Source of the DNA: Candidatus Tayloriibacteriota bacterium | Lineage (GTDB): Bacteria > Patescibacteriota > Minisyncoccia > Phycocordibacterales > PALSA-1337 | NCBI GenBank assembly: GCA_023269245.1 | Contig: JAHFMB010000016.1 | Span: 1-13,087, forward strand | Direction: 5' to 3' | DNA length: 13,087 nucleotides | Part shown: positions 1 through 6,657 of the stretch, piece by piece | How positions within the stretch are numbered: position 1 is the stretch's first letter | How the letters are laid out: each line of letters begins with the position of its first letter | Program-made: the position numbers and the translations under genes | Notes under the pieces: model-generated | What the model saw: only the letters and a program-made list of their open reading frames with translations | Told to the model about the DNA's origin: nothing | Database searches by the model: none

Positions 1-885
1 CTTTCCCTTATCCAAATACCGTCCGTAATCTTGACCGAGTACGTTGCTGATGCGGTAGAATTTACCCATATCATGGGCCTTATTCAACTCTAGGTATGTT
101 GCCAGCGTCTCGTGCATCTTTTCACCTTCCCTCGTACCGATAAACTCCATTTTACTTTTTGAGCTGAAAATATTTAATAACGCCTGACCAAGATCCTGGA
201 TTGTAGCGGCGGGGGCTTTCTGTATGAAGATATCACCCTGTTGCCCATGTTGAATGGCAAAATCAACCAAATCAATTGCGTCATTTAATGACAACAGAAA
301 ACGGGTCATTAGAGGGTCGGTAATCTTTATATTTTTATTTTCTAAGATTGCATCGACAAAAAGTGGTATAACCGAACCGCGCGAAGCCATAACATTTCCG
401 TAACGGACACCGCAGAAAATAGTTTGACTGCTGTTCGCCGATTCCGCAATCATCACCTTTTCAGCCATTGCTTTTGAGATTCCCATGGCATTAATCGGGT
501 ACACTGCCTTGTCCGTAGTCAATAATATAACTTTTTTTACATTATGCTTTTTTGCTGCCTGAAACACATTGTGTGTCCCTAAGATATTCGTCTTGACCAA
601 TTCAATCGGAAAAAACTCGCCCGTCGGGACCTGTTTGAGCGCTGCCGCATGAAATACAACATCGACGCCTTCCATGGCCTGATCAACAGCTTGAGCGTCG
701 CGTACGTCACCTACGATAAATCGTATCTTCGGTGAACTAAATTGCTGACGCATATCATGCTGTTTTTTCTCGTCACGACTCAATATCGTCACCTTAGATA
801 TGCGGCCATCGTCAAGCAACCTGCTTGCCATAGTCGACCCGAAGGAACCCGTGCCACCCGTTATTAGAATATGTTGAATAGCCAT
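1..885 (-). CDS. UDP-N-acetylglucosamine 4,6-dehydratase, FnlA/CapE/WbjB type (partial)
   Basis: Extended short-chain dehydrogenase that removes water across C4-C6 of UDP-GlcNAc, the first step towards UDP-L-FucNAc or related 2,6-dideoxy sugars; cytoplasmic. I translated 295 residues from the ATG at 885; the C-terminus runs off the left edge, and the family is about 340 residues, so roughly 50 are missing. Visible: Rossmann motif TGGTGSFG (residues 9-16), SRDEKKQ (36-42), GDVRD (59-63), HAAALKQVP (79-87), TTDKAVYPINAMGISKAM (123-140) and GTREGEK (250-256). The catalytic site reads M-G-I-S-K instead of the usual YxxxK, which is typical of the CapE/FnlA branch and argues against PseB. No Shine-Dalgarno sequence is visible; a small hairpin lies just upstream. 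The gap to the preceding methyltransferase is 66 bases. Family assignment is firm; the final sugar depends on genes outside the window. Confidence 0.92.
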   Translation of the reverse strand, partial: MAIQHILITGGTGSFGSTMASRLLDDGRISKVTILSRDEKKQHDMRQQFSSPKIRFIVGDVRDAQAVDQAMEGVDVVFHAAALKQVPTGEFFPIELVKTNILGTHNVFQAAKKHNVKKVILLTTDKAVYPINAMGISKAMAEKVMIAESANSSQTIFCGVRYGNVMASRGSVIPLFVDAILENKNIKITDPLMTRFLLSLNDAIDLVDFAIQHGQQGDIFIQKAPAATIQDLGQALLNIFSSKSKMEFIGTREGEKMHETLATYLELNKAHDMGKFYRISNVLGQDYGRYLDKGK

Positions 886-893
886 TGTGATAA

Positions 894-914
894 ACGATTA
901 TGTAGAATAATCGT
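894..914 (-). repeat. Inverted repeat (8-bp arms, 5-base loop) in the leader of the dehydratase gene
   Basis: On the minus strand the arm ACGATTAT and its complement ATAATCGT are separated by TCTAC, forming an A/U-rich hairpin that ends 8 bases before the ATG at 885. Only a short U run follows, so it is a poor terminator. It may be a translational element where a ribosome binding site is expected, or an operator. The rest of the 66-base gap shows no good promoter. Confidence 0.4.
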
Positions 915-951
915 ACAGTACATCCAAAAAAGCAATTGTGCAAGCCTGTCC

Positions 952-1587
952 TTATGTTATGAATTTGATCGCCTCGATAAGCTCGACCTCCCTCCCAACA
1001 TCAACGTCCGTATGCCTTTTCGCATCACTCATGATGTATGGCCGCGTAAATACCTTATAGCCGAGCTTTCTTATCTCGTCCGGCTCCCACCCGCAACGAT
1101 GCGTCTGGTATTCATGTCCGCCATAACCTTGGATGTCCAAATTTTGCGGCACATAGCCCTTTGGGGTTTCCAAAATAACCCCTTTTCGTGCAATCCTCTC
1201 GCATTCGGCAATCATGTCCAGTGACTCTTGCTTCTCCAGATGCTCAATCACGTCAAGGGCGATAACCAAGTCAAAACTCTTGGGTACAAAAATTTCATTA
1301 AGCTTACGTATATCATGTTTGATAACGACGTACGGGACATCCGACTCTATATGGTCAAAATATTTGTCATATATATCAACACCAACGCGTATCTGGGCTG
1401 GAATAAATTTTGATTTAAGAGAAAGGCCACAGGCAACATCAAGCACAGAAATAATCTCACCATTTTTCCACGGCCATAGCCCAGCCTTACCAAAAATAGT
1501 CGGGAGTGTATTTGCAATCCAGTCAGCCTTAGGCATAGTGAAATCAATAGTACCACAGCCTATTCCAATAAAAAAGGGTGTTACCAT
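952..1587 (-). CDS. Class I SAM-dependent methyltransferase
   Basis: Rossmann-fold methyltransferase, probably modifying a sugar or glycan intermediate in the cytoplasm. With the ATG at 1587 it has 211 residues. SAM-binding motif I is VLDVACGLSLKS (48-59), an acidic end of strand 2 lies at VGVDIYD (68-74), and the post-II/motif-III region FDLVIALDVIEHLEKQ (105-120) has the DVIEHL signature common in glycan-cluster methyltransferases. The start is uncertain. ATG 1587 lies in the loop of a terminator-like hairpin. A downstream in-frame ATG at 1536 (MPKADW, giving 194 residues) keeps the whole domain, and a TTG at 1608 is also open. No start has a convincing Shine-Dalgarno; an AGGGG lies 11 bases before ATG 1587, inside the hairpin stem. 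The acceptor substrate cannot be told from the sequence. Confidence 0.83.
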   Translation of the reverse strand: MVTPFFIGIGCGTIDFTMPKADWIANTLPTIFGKAGLWPWKNGEIISVLDVACGLSLKSKFIPAQIRVGVDIYDKYFDHIESDVPYVVIKHDIRKLNEIFVPKSFDLVIALDVIEHLEKQESLDMIAECERIARKGVILETPKGYVPQNLDIQGYGGHEYQTHRCGWEPDEIRKLGYKVFTRPYIMSDAKRHTDVDVGREVELIEAIKFIT

Positions 1588-1603
1588 GCTTGGCAACACC
1601 CCT
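1570..1603 (-). terminator. Intrinsic (Rho-independent) terminator after the radical SAM gene
   Basis: On the minus strand, the arm GGGTGTTGCC (1601-1592), a 6-base loop AAGCAT (1591-1586) and the arm GGTAACACCC (1585-1576) form a 10-bp stem with one G-U wobble, followed at once by six U (1575-1570). Two more pairs, G1602-U1575 and A1603-U1574, could extend the stem into the U tract. It begins 25 bases after the radical SAM stop codon. The loop and 3' arm contain the first in-frame ATG of the next gene, so it may act as an attenuator. Confidence 0.75.
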
Positions 1604-1628
1604 GACAAAGAACCAATTTAATATCCGA

Positions 1629-3569
1629 TCAAGACCACGTTACAGGCTCAATTGCTCTGCAGTCCCGCCGCCCAAACCAGATAACACGCCGAGCGAACTC
1701 TTGTTTGTCACCATGGTAATCGGTACGTTGAATGCGAAGTGCCTGTTGACGCAACTCTATCCGCGCCGGTAAATCATGAAGAAGGTTGTCAAAATACTCG
1801 GGGACCGAGCGTTCGAACTCCCACATCACTGGCTTTGCCGGGTCCAACGTCGCCATGCGCGCATACTGGTACGAGACAACCGCCGACAGCTCCCCTTGAT
1901 CAACAACCTTACCCTGTTCTCGTAAGAAATCACCAATTATTGACGCAAGCTCAGCGTAGAATTGAGGCAGCTTATCTGACAGCCGCAGAAAGGTTGCTTC
2001 CTCGATTTGCCAAGATATTTGGCCAAATTCGTCCATGAATACACACTGCGGTTTGCCCGAAAGCAGACCATCGAGATATTCACCGAATCGGCAAATTTCA
2101 CCCGCAAGCACAGGGTACCGACCCTTGTCGGCGCCACATGCGATTAGGTATTCGAACAATTCGGTGTACCTGATGCCGTGACGCTGAAACAGGTACAGGG
2201 CAGCAAAGAAACCCAGCTTGAGACCATGCATCGTCTGGGCCATCCACGCAAGCGTTGCAGCTTTTTTCCAGTCTGCAGTCGGCATTGCCGATGTGCCAAC
2301 AACGATGTCTTCAAACTCTGTGACTTCGTCGGACGCCCTGCGAACCGCATGCGTCTCGGCCAGTTCAATGCGTCTCGTTTGAATACCATGCTTGGCATTG
2401 TACGCCGGATCATCCATCTCGGTATTCGGAAGAACCTCACAGAGAAAAATCCCAACCTGATCATACAAACCAGCCTGAAATACCTCCTCAATGCCGCTCT
2501 TGAAACTGTGGTACGTCTCCCCAGGCAGACCGAGGATGAGTTCTGTATACACCCTCATGTTGTCCTGACGATACCGACGCAACAGTTCACGATATGTCTC
2601 GAGTTTGATATTACTTCGGCCAATGGTCGCAAGCGTATGGGGGTCCGTGCTTTGGAACGAGAGCGTCACACCTTTAGTCAGTTCGTGGCGATCAAGCAAC
2701 TTGGCAACGTTATACACGCGGTCAGTCGCATTTTTTCCGAAACACACACGGAATGAATTGGGAAATCCCGTACGCTGCTTTACTTCGGCGAACAGCTCGG
2801 CAATCTGATGATCGCGCGGCAGCATGCCGAAATTGGCATCAGCGCCAAATACGTACTTGATGCCCTTGCGAGCCACCCACTCAATCTCACCCCGCAACCG
2901 TTCGAGATTGAACGTCCTAACTTTGATGATGCCATTGCCCCATGAACAAAAGGAACAGTGGAACGGGCACCCGCGGTTGGTTTCGACAATCACCTGGAAT
3001 TCAACACCATTGGGATCATCAATAAACTGGTCGTAATACCCCTCAAGATACGGCGATGGCAACCTGTTGATATCAACGAGTTCACGATCGGGCGTGCGTA
3101 CCAGCTCCCCTGTTGTGGGATGTCTGAAGACCAGTCCCGTCACTTCGGAAAAATCCCGTCCTTGGATAAAGGCCTCAAGAAGTTTCCCGAAAGTAACCTC
3201 CCCTTCTCCTCGAACTGCAACGTCCACAAATGGATACTGTTCAAGGAGAGCTTCAGTGCGCGTCGGCACATGCGGCCCACCAAAGACAATGAGAGTGTCT
3301 GGAAATCGTTCCCGGGCCAACCGAGCCAATTCAAGATTGAGCTGATGGTTCCACATTGAAGACGAAAAGGCCATGACCGAAGGTCGGTCCCATGCCTCAG
3401 CGATTTTTTGGGGACCTTGCCTGACGAATAGGAACGGCTCGAAGCAGTACTTTTCCTTGACTGCGGGGATGGTCTCTGCATACGCCCTCAGCATCCCAGA
3501 GACATTAGGCAGATATATCCGATCGCCCATCGGAATGTTGAACTCGTGAAAATAAACGTTACGCCTCAT
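1629..3569 (-). CDS. B12-binding domain radical SAM protein (putative methylase)
   Basis: 646 residues with the two-domain layout of cobalamin-dependent (class B) radical SAM enzymes. The N-terminal Rossmann-like B12-binding domain spans about 1-135, with FGGPHVP (96-102) and VRGEGE (119-124). The radical SAM TIM barrel spans about 190-420, with the 4Fe-4S motif CPFHCSFC (C201, C205, C208). A helical C-terminal region of about 220 residues follows. The N-terminal domain lacks a recognisable DxHxxG cobalamin-ligand motif, as many BchE-like members do. Class B enzymes often methylate unactivated carbon or phosphorus; here the substrate is probably a glycan or lipid part, but that is inferred from the neighbours. 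The ATG at 3569 has no clear Shine-Dalgarno. Hand-counted rows inside the gene are mostly 50-57 percent GC (one is 45), richer than many neighbouring rows. It has its own predicted promoter and terminator, so it looks like an independent unit. Confidence 0.9.
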   Translation of the reverse strand: MRRNVYFHEFNIPMGDRIYLPNVSGMLRAYAETIPAVKEKYCFEPFLFVRQGPQKIAEAWDRPSVMAFSSSMWNHQLNLELARLARERFPDTLIVFGGPHVPTRTEALLEQYPFVDVAVRGEGEVTFGKLLEAFIQGRDFSEVTGLVFRHPTTGELVRTPDRELVDINRLPSPYLEGYYDQFIDDPNGVEFQVIVETNRGCPFHCSFCSWGNGIIKVRTFNLERLRGEIEWVARKGIKYVFGADANFGMLPRDHQIAELFAEVKQRTGFPNSFRVCFGKNATDRVYNVAKLLDRHELTKGVTLSFQSTDPHTLATIGRSNIKLETYRELLRRYRQDNMRVYTELILGLPGETYHSFKSGIEEVFQAGLYDQVGIFLCEVLPNTEMDDPAYNAKHGIQTRRIELAETHAVRRASDEVTEFEDIVVGTSAMPTADWKKAATLAWMAQTMHGLKLGFFAALYLFQRHGIRYTELFEYLIACGADKGRYPVLAGEICRFGEYLDGLLSGKPQCVFMDEFGQISWQIEEATFLRLSDKLPQFYAELASIIGDFLREQGKVVDQGELSAVVSYQYARMATLDPAKPVMWEFERSVPEYFDNLLHDLPARIELRQQALRIQRTDYHGDKQEFARRVIWFGRRDCRAIEPVTWS

Positions 3570-3643
3570 AAGAACTAGGTTTTTTGCGTTATGTCAAAGG
3601 CCCATAAAGGAAAACGGCACAATACCGCATCCAGCCCACCTGA

Positions 3644-3672
3644 AATGTATCCTTATTTGTGATTTATATCAA
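3644..3672 (-). promoter_or_regulatory. Predicted sigma70-type promoter for the radical SAM gene
   Basis: In the 105-base gap 3570-3674, the minus strand reads TTGATA (3672-3667), a 17-base spacer, then TACATT (3649-3644). That matches 5 of 6 and 4 of 6 consensus positions at optimal spacing. Transcription would start near 3637, leaving a leader of about 68 bases. A perfect TTGACA lies nearer the gene (around 3595) but has no matching -10. The leader is too short for a cobalamin riboswitch. Confidence 0.45.
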
Positions 3673-3674
3673 TA

Positions 3675-4838
3675 CTAGCGTTGAACCCTCGAGAGAAGGA
3701 GAAGCTCCCCAAACGCCCCAAACACCGCCTCAACACTCGTAGCATCAAGCACCTCACGAGAAAGTTCGGAGTTACCAGCTTTTTCAAAGGCAAATACCGT
3801 CGGCTGATACTCTCCTCCTGGCTTTACGATAATACTCCTACCATCTTGAGGAGCCTGCTCGCCCGGATGAACTGGACCGATGATATCAATCAAGGGCACA
3901 CCGAGAGCATGCGCCATATGCATAGGACCCGTATCCCCGCTTATAAAAAAGGTAAAACGCTTAATGAGCGATGGTAATTCTTCTAGGGAAAAATCTGTTG
4001 CTTGGACGCACGATGATCTATGTGTTCCATCAATTGAAGAAACGAGTTGGGATATACGCGCACCATCTCGAGGTGATCCGATAAAAACAACGATCGCTTT
4101 GTAGTGGTCAATGATGTGCATGGCGAGCGCGGAAAATTTTTCATCGCCCCATTCCTTGATAGCGTTGCCAGCGGTAACGCTGATACCGACAATCATATCC
4201 GCACCAGAAAGCGCGTGCGACGTCAGGAACGCTTCAGCCTTCCGCTCTCCATCCAGACTCGTATAAACCTCTTTTTTTGTATCGGACGAATCAATGCCGG
4301 CATATTTCAATAGATTCAAATACACTTGTGGCAAATATGAGTGATTCGCATACTCGAGTGTGTCCGTAGCCATCCAGTCAGTCAGTGATTCACTCAAGGG
4401 TCTACCAGGCCTGGTTATCTTTACTCTGCGAGTAATCATTCCCCAGAGCCCAATCAATGTATTCAATGAAGTTCCCGAAAGACTAAAGCACCAGTCATAG
4501 TGTTCTGTGCGGATTTTTTTTGCTAATTGAAAAAACGAATAGTCTTCAAATTGGATAATTTCATCAACATGCGGGTTATGCATGAGAAGCGGCGAGGTCA
4601 TGACCGAAACAAAAACACTAATATGACTCTGTGGGTATTTCTTTTTTATGGCACAAAACACCGGCGTGGCACAAATAACATCACCGATGCGCGTTAGCTG
4701 AGGAATGACCAAAAATCGCGGACTACTTTCTTGATTTTTCGTTTTCAACTTTCTACATATGAACAATACTGGCGCTGTCACATATGACAGCACAATCAAG
4801 CCAGCCATGAACATCCTTTTGTGAAGCTTTTTATTCAT
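3675..4838 (-). CDS. Glycosyltransferase family 9 (ADP-heptose:LPS heptosyltransferase-like)
   Basis: 387-residue GT-B fold enzyme of the GT9 family, which in characterised members transfers heptose from ADP-heptose to a lipid-linked acceptor on the cytoplasmic face of the membrane. The N-terminal domain has LTRIGDVICATPVFCAIKK (48-66), where D53 aligns with the family's conserved Asp. The C-terminal domain has the nucleotide-sugar site FISGDTGPMHMAHALGVP (298-315), and KEWGDEKF (228-235) matches the usual KRWP-like motif. Unusually, a hydrophobic segment of about 18 residues (10-27) followed by RKLK precedes the domain and looks like a membrane anchor. The ATG at 4838 overlaps the preceding gene's stop by 8 bases, so translation is probably coupled. 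No Shine-Dalgarno is visible. Heptose specificity is not established, since many GT9 proteins outside Proteobacteria use other sugars. Confidence 0.9.
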   Translation of the reverse strand: MNKKLHKRMFMAGLIVLSYVTAPVLFICRKLKTKNQESSPRFLVIPQLTRIGDVICATPVFCAIKKKYPQSHISVFVSVMTSPLLMHNPHVDEIIQFEDYSFFQLAKKIRTEHYDWCFSLSGTSLNTLIGLWGMITRRVKITRPGRPLSESLTDWMATDTLEYANHSYLPQVYLNLLKYAGIDSSDTKKEVYTSLDGERKAEAFLTSHALSGADMIVGISVTAGNAIKEWGDEKFSALAMHIIDHYKAIVVFIGSPRDGARISQLVSSIDGTHRSSCVQATDFSLEELPSLIKRFTFFISGDTGPMHMAHALGVPLIDIIGPVHPGEQAPQDGRSIIVKPGGEYQPTVFAFEKAGNSELSREVLDATSVEAVFGAFGELLLLSRVQR

Positions 4839-6000
4839 GAGTAGTGAAAAGTCTGATTATTCTCCTTGCACGTTCACCCCATGTGTATTGCTGAACATCC
4901 TTTTGGGCCTGTAAGGCCCGCGTATAGGCATCGGCCTGATTATTAAATACCCATTCTATACCATGCGCCATATCCTGTGGATTATCCGGATTTACCAGTA
5001 CAGAATTGGTCTCATTCAATATCTCTTGTATCGAGGGTATCTTGGTAGCCACAATAGGTCGTCCAGCGGCCATATACTCGAATAGCTTCATGGGCGACGT
5101 ATAGTACAGAGAAACCTTCTGTGTGCCCGTATTTGGAAGAATCAGGACGTCAGCAGCCTTGAGCCAGCTGACCATCTGATCATGTGGTTGTGGACCAATA
5201 AACGTAATGCGTACATCGCGTGCCTGAGCAATTTCTGATTTCATCCGTTCAACGTCATGCGCGGCACCCCCGACAATATACAGGACCGTTTCCCTGCTCA
5301 CATGTTCTATTGAACGAACAAGAGTACCGACCCCCTTCCAGCCAAAAAGCTGACCGGTGTAGACGGCCATATTTCCAGAAACCGCCAGACCGAGTCCAGC
5401 GCGTGCCTCTGCCTTTGTAATATTCTGGCCAAATTTCCGCACATCGGTGCCATTGGGCCAGTACACAATCTTATCAGGTACAATAGAGTATATCTTTGAA
5501 AGCTCCCCTATTTTCCATTTTGTCTGAACAGCAAAACCAAAACATTTTTTCATTAACCGTTGATACATGAAATTGTTACCCGGAAAATGATGAATGTCAT
5601 AAAATATACGCGTTCCAACAAAACTTGAAGCATATAATGGCATATAGTCGTGTGACATAAATATTGCTGATGAACGCTCTTCACGGTTATATTTTCGCAA
5701 AATGAAAAAATATGAAAGAAATGAAAACGAGCATATCTGTATCAAAAACGTTAGACGCTCAATTTGTGGAATGAAAAATAGTCCCAAAAAATCAATGCAC
5801 GGCACCGTGCGGACGGTAAAATTCTTTTGTATGCCGTAATATGAAAATAAGTCCTTCCCTGGCCTTCTCCACAAACGCGGAATAACCAAATCGACTTGGT
5901 AGCCCTCTCCAGCAAAAGCCTCGCACAACTTGACTGTAGACAAGCCGTGGGCTTTTTCCGTCGGAAAGCGCGTATTGCAGATGTATATGATTTTCTTCAC
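4831..6000 (-). CDS. Glycosyltransferase family 4 (GT-B)
   Basis: 389-residue retaining GT-B glycosyltransferase, probably adding one sugar to a lipid-linked glycan at the inner face of the membrane. The N-terminal acceptor domain starts KKIIYICNTRFPTEKAHG (2-19), the typical first strand and loop. The donor domain has PNGTDVRKF (182-190), YTGQLFGWKG (214-223) and SPMKLFEYMAAGRPIVAT (302-319). Only the second Glu (E308) of the EX7E motif is present; residue 300 is Tyr. A hydrophobic stretch (about 73-100) may bind the membrane. The start codon is GTG at 6000: the frame has no other start before a TAG seven codons upstream. The gap from the preceding methyltransferase is 27 bases, and it overlaps the next gene by 8. 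Donor and acceptor cannot be named. Confidence 0.92.
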   Translation of the reverse strand: MKKIIYICNTRFPTEKAHGLSTVKLCEAFAGEGYQVDLVIPRLWRRPGKDLFSYYGIQKNFTVRTVPCIDFLGLFFIPQIERLTFLIQICSFSFLSYFFILRKYNREERSSAIFMSHDYMPLYASSFVGTRIFYDIHHFPGNNFMYQRLMKKCFGFAVQTKWKIGELSKIYSIVPDKIVYWPNGTDVRKFGQNITKAEARAGLGLAVSGNMAVYTGQLFGWKGVGTLVRSIEHVSRETVLYIVGGAAHDVERMKSEIAQARDVRITFIGPQPHDQMVSWLKAADVLILPNTGTQKVSLYYTSPMKLFEYMAAGRPIVATKIPSIQEILNETNSVLVNPDNPQDMAHGIEWVFNNQADAYTRALQAQKDVQQYTWGERARRIIRLFTTHE

Positions 6001-6027
6001 GATGGTATGCCGCTGACTCTAACCATT

Positions 6028-6657
6028 TTACTTTACCGCGTACAGGTAGTATCCGGAAGTCGTCACACGCGACTCAGTCTTCAGAACCTTATCCAAAAAT
6101 CCGGCAACCGGGTCGATGATCCAGCGGAGTTTGTGCTGGAATGGAAAAAAGAACAAAAGCGCCTTGAAATACCCTCCACGTTTCACCAATTCGACATTGT
6201 GCATGCCTTTGCAGAGAAGTAGCAATGTGTCATCAAAGAATCTCCAATAATCCGGGTAGGACCCTTTGCGCGCGTGGTAGGGATAGATCGAGGGTACGTA
6301 AATGAATAATTTTCCACCAGGTCTCAATATTCTCCGGAGTTCAGTCATGGCTTTCCAGGGATTTTCAATATGCTCCAGCACTGAGTGGCAAATAATGCCA
6401 TCAATACTATTGTTCGGTAATGGAATCGCGTGGATGTCACCCACCACATCCGCGCCGGTCGATGCGTCGTAATCCATAGTCTTGTACTCGCAGTTGGCAA
6501 ATACATGTTTGTACGGGGCAAGCCATTTCTGAAAACGTTCTCCGCCGCCAATATCAAGCACCGTGTGACAACGGCTAATGTCTTTCACTTTATCTTGGAT
6601 GAATTGTTCGAATGATGCGGCCATGAATATAGATTTATAGTAGCATATTATGTTCAT
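6028..6657 (-). CDS. Class I SAM-dependent methyltransferase (type 11-like)
   Basis: 209 residues. SAM-binding motif I is VLDIGGGERF (33-42); the acidic residue after strand 2 is D62 (YKTMDYDAS); then VVGDIHAIPLPNNSIDGIICHSVLEHIENPW (71-101) and LRRILRPGGKLFIYVPS (107-123). This order is typical of Methyltransf_11/23-like enzymes in glycan clusters, as is the DYWRFF (136-141) that follows. It probably methylates a sugar or a glycan terminus in the cytoplasm; the acceptor is unknown. The ATG at 6657 is chosen because AGAAGGTG lies 7 bases upstream and the start shares ATGA with the previous gene's stop. An internal ATG at 6624 has no Shine-Dalgarno. The C-terminal half has a hydrophobic stretch (FKALLFFFPF, 163-172) that may contact the membrane. 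Confidence 0.9.
   Translation of the reverse strand: MNIICYYKSIFMAASFEQFIQDKVKDISRCHTVLDIGGGERFQKWLAPYKHVFANCEYKTMDYDASTGADVVGDIHAIPLPNNSIDGIICHSVLEHIENPWKAMTELRRILRPGGKLFIYVPSIYPYHARKGSYPDYWRFFDDTLLLLCKGMHNVELVKRGGYFKALLFFFPFQHKLRWIIDPVAGFLDKVLKTESRVTTSGYYLYAVK

Noticed and set aside
920..951. Possible terminator after the methyltransferase (U6 on the minus strand at 929-924)
   Set aside because: The sequence before the U run forms only about four weak pairs; not convincing as a hairpin.
1214..1621. 135-residue open frame on the plus strand
   Set aside because: Antisense to the methyltransferase and its terminator; no family features.
2178..2756. 192-residue open frame on the plus strand
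   Set aside because: Lies entirely antisense to the radical SAM gene, has no recognisable domain or ribosome binding site, and is explained by the composition of that gene.
3570..3643. Possible cobalamin riboswitch ahead of the B12 radical SAM gene
   Set aside because: The leader is only about 70 bases, far shorter than a cobalamin riboswitch, and no B12-box-like motif is visible.
3650..3668. ATTTGTGATTTAT as a second copy of the 12675-12734 repeat
   Set aside because: Only about 13 A/T-rich bases resemble it, which is expected by chance.
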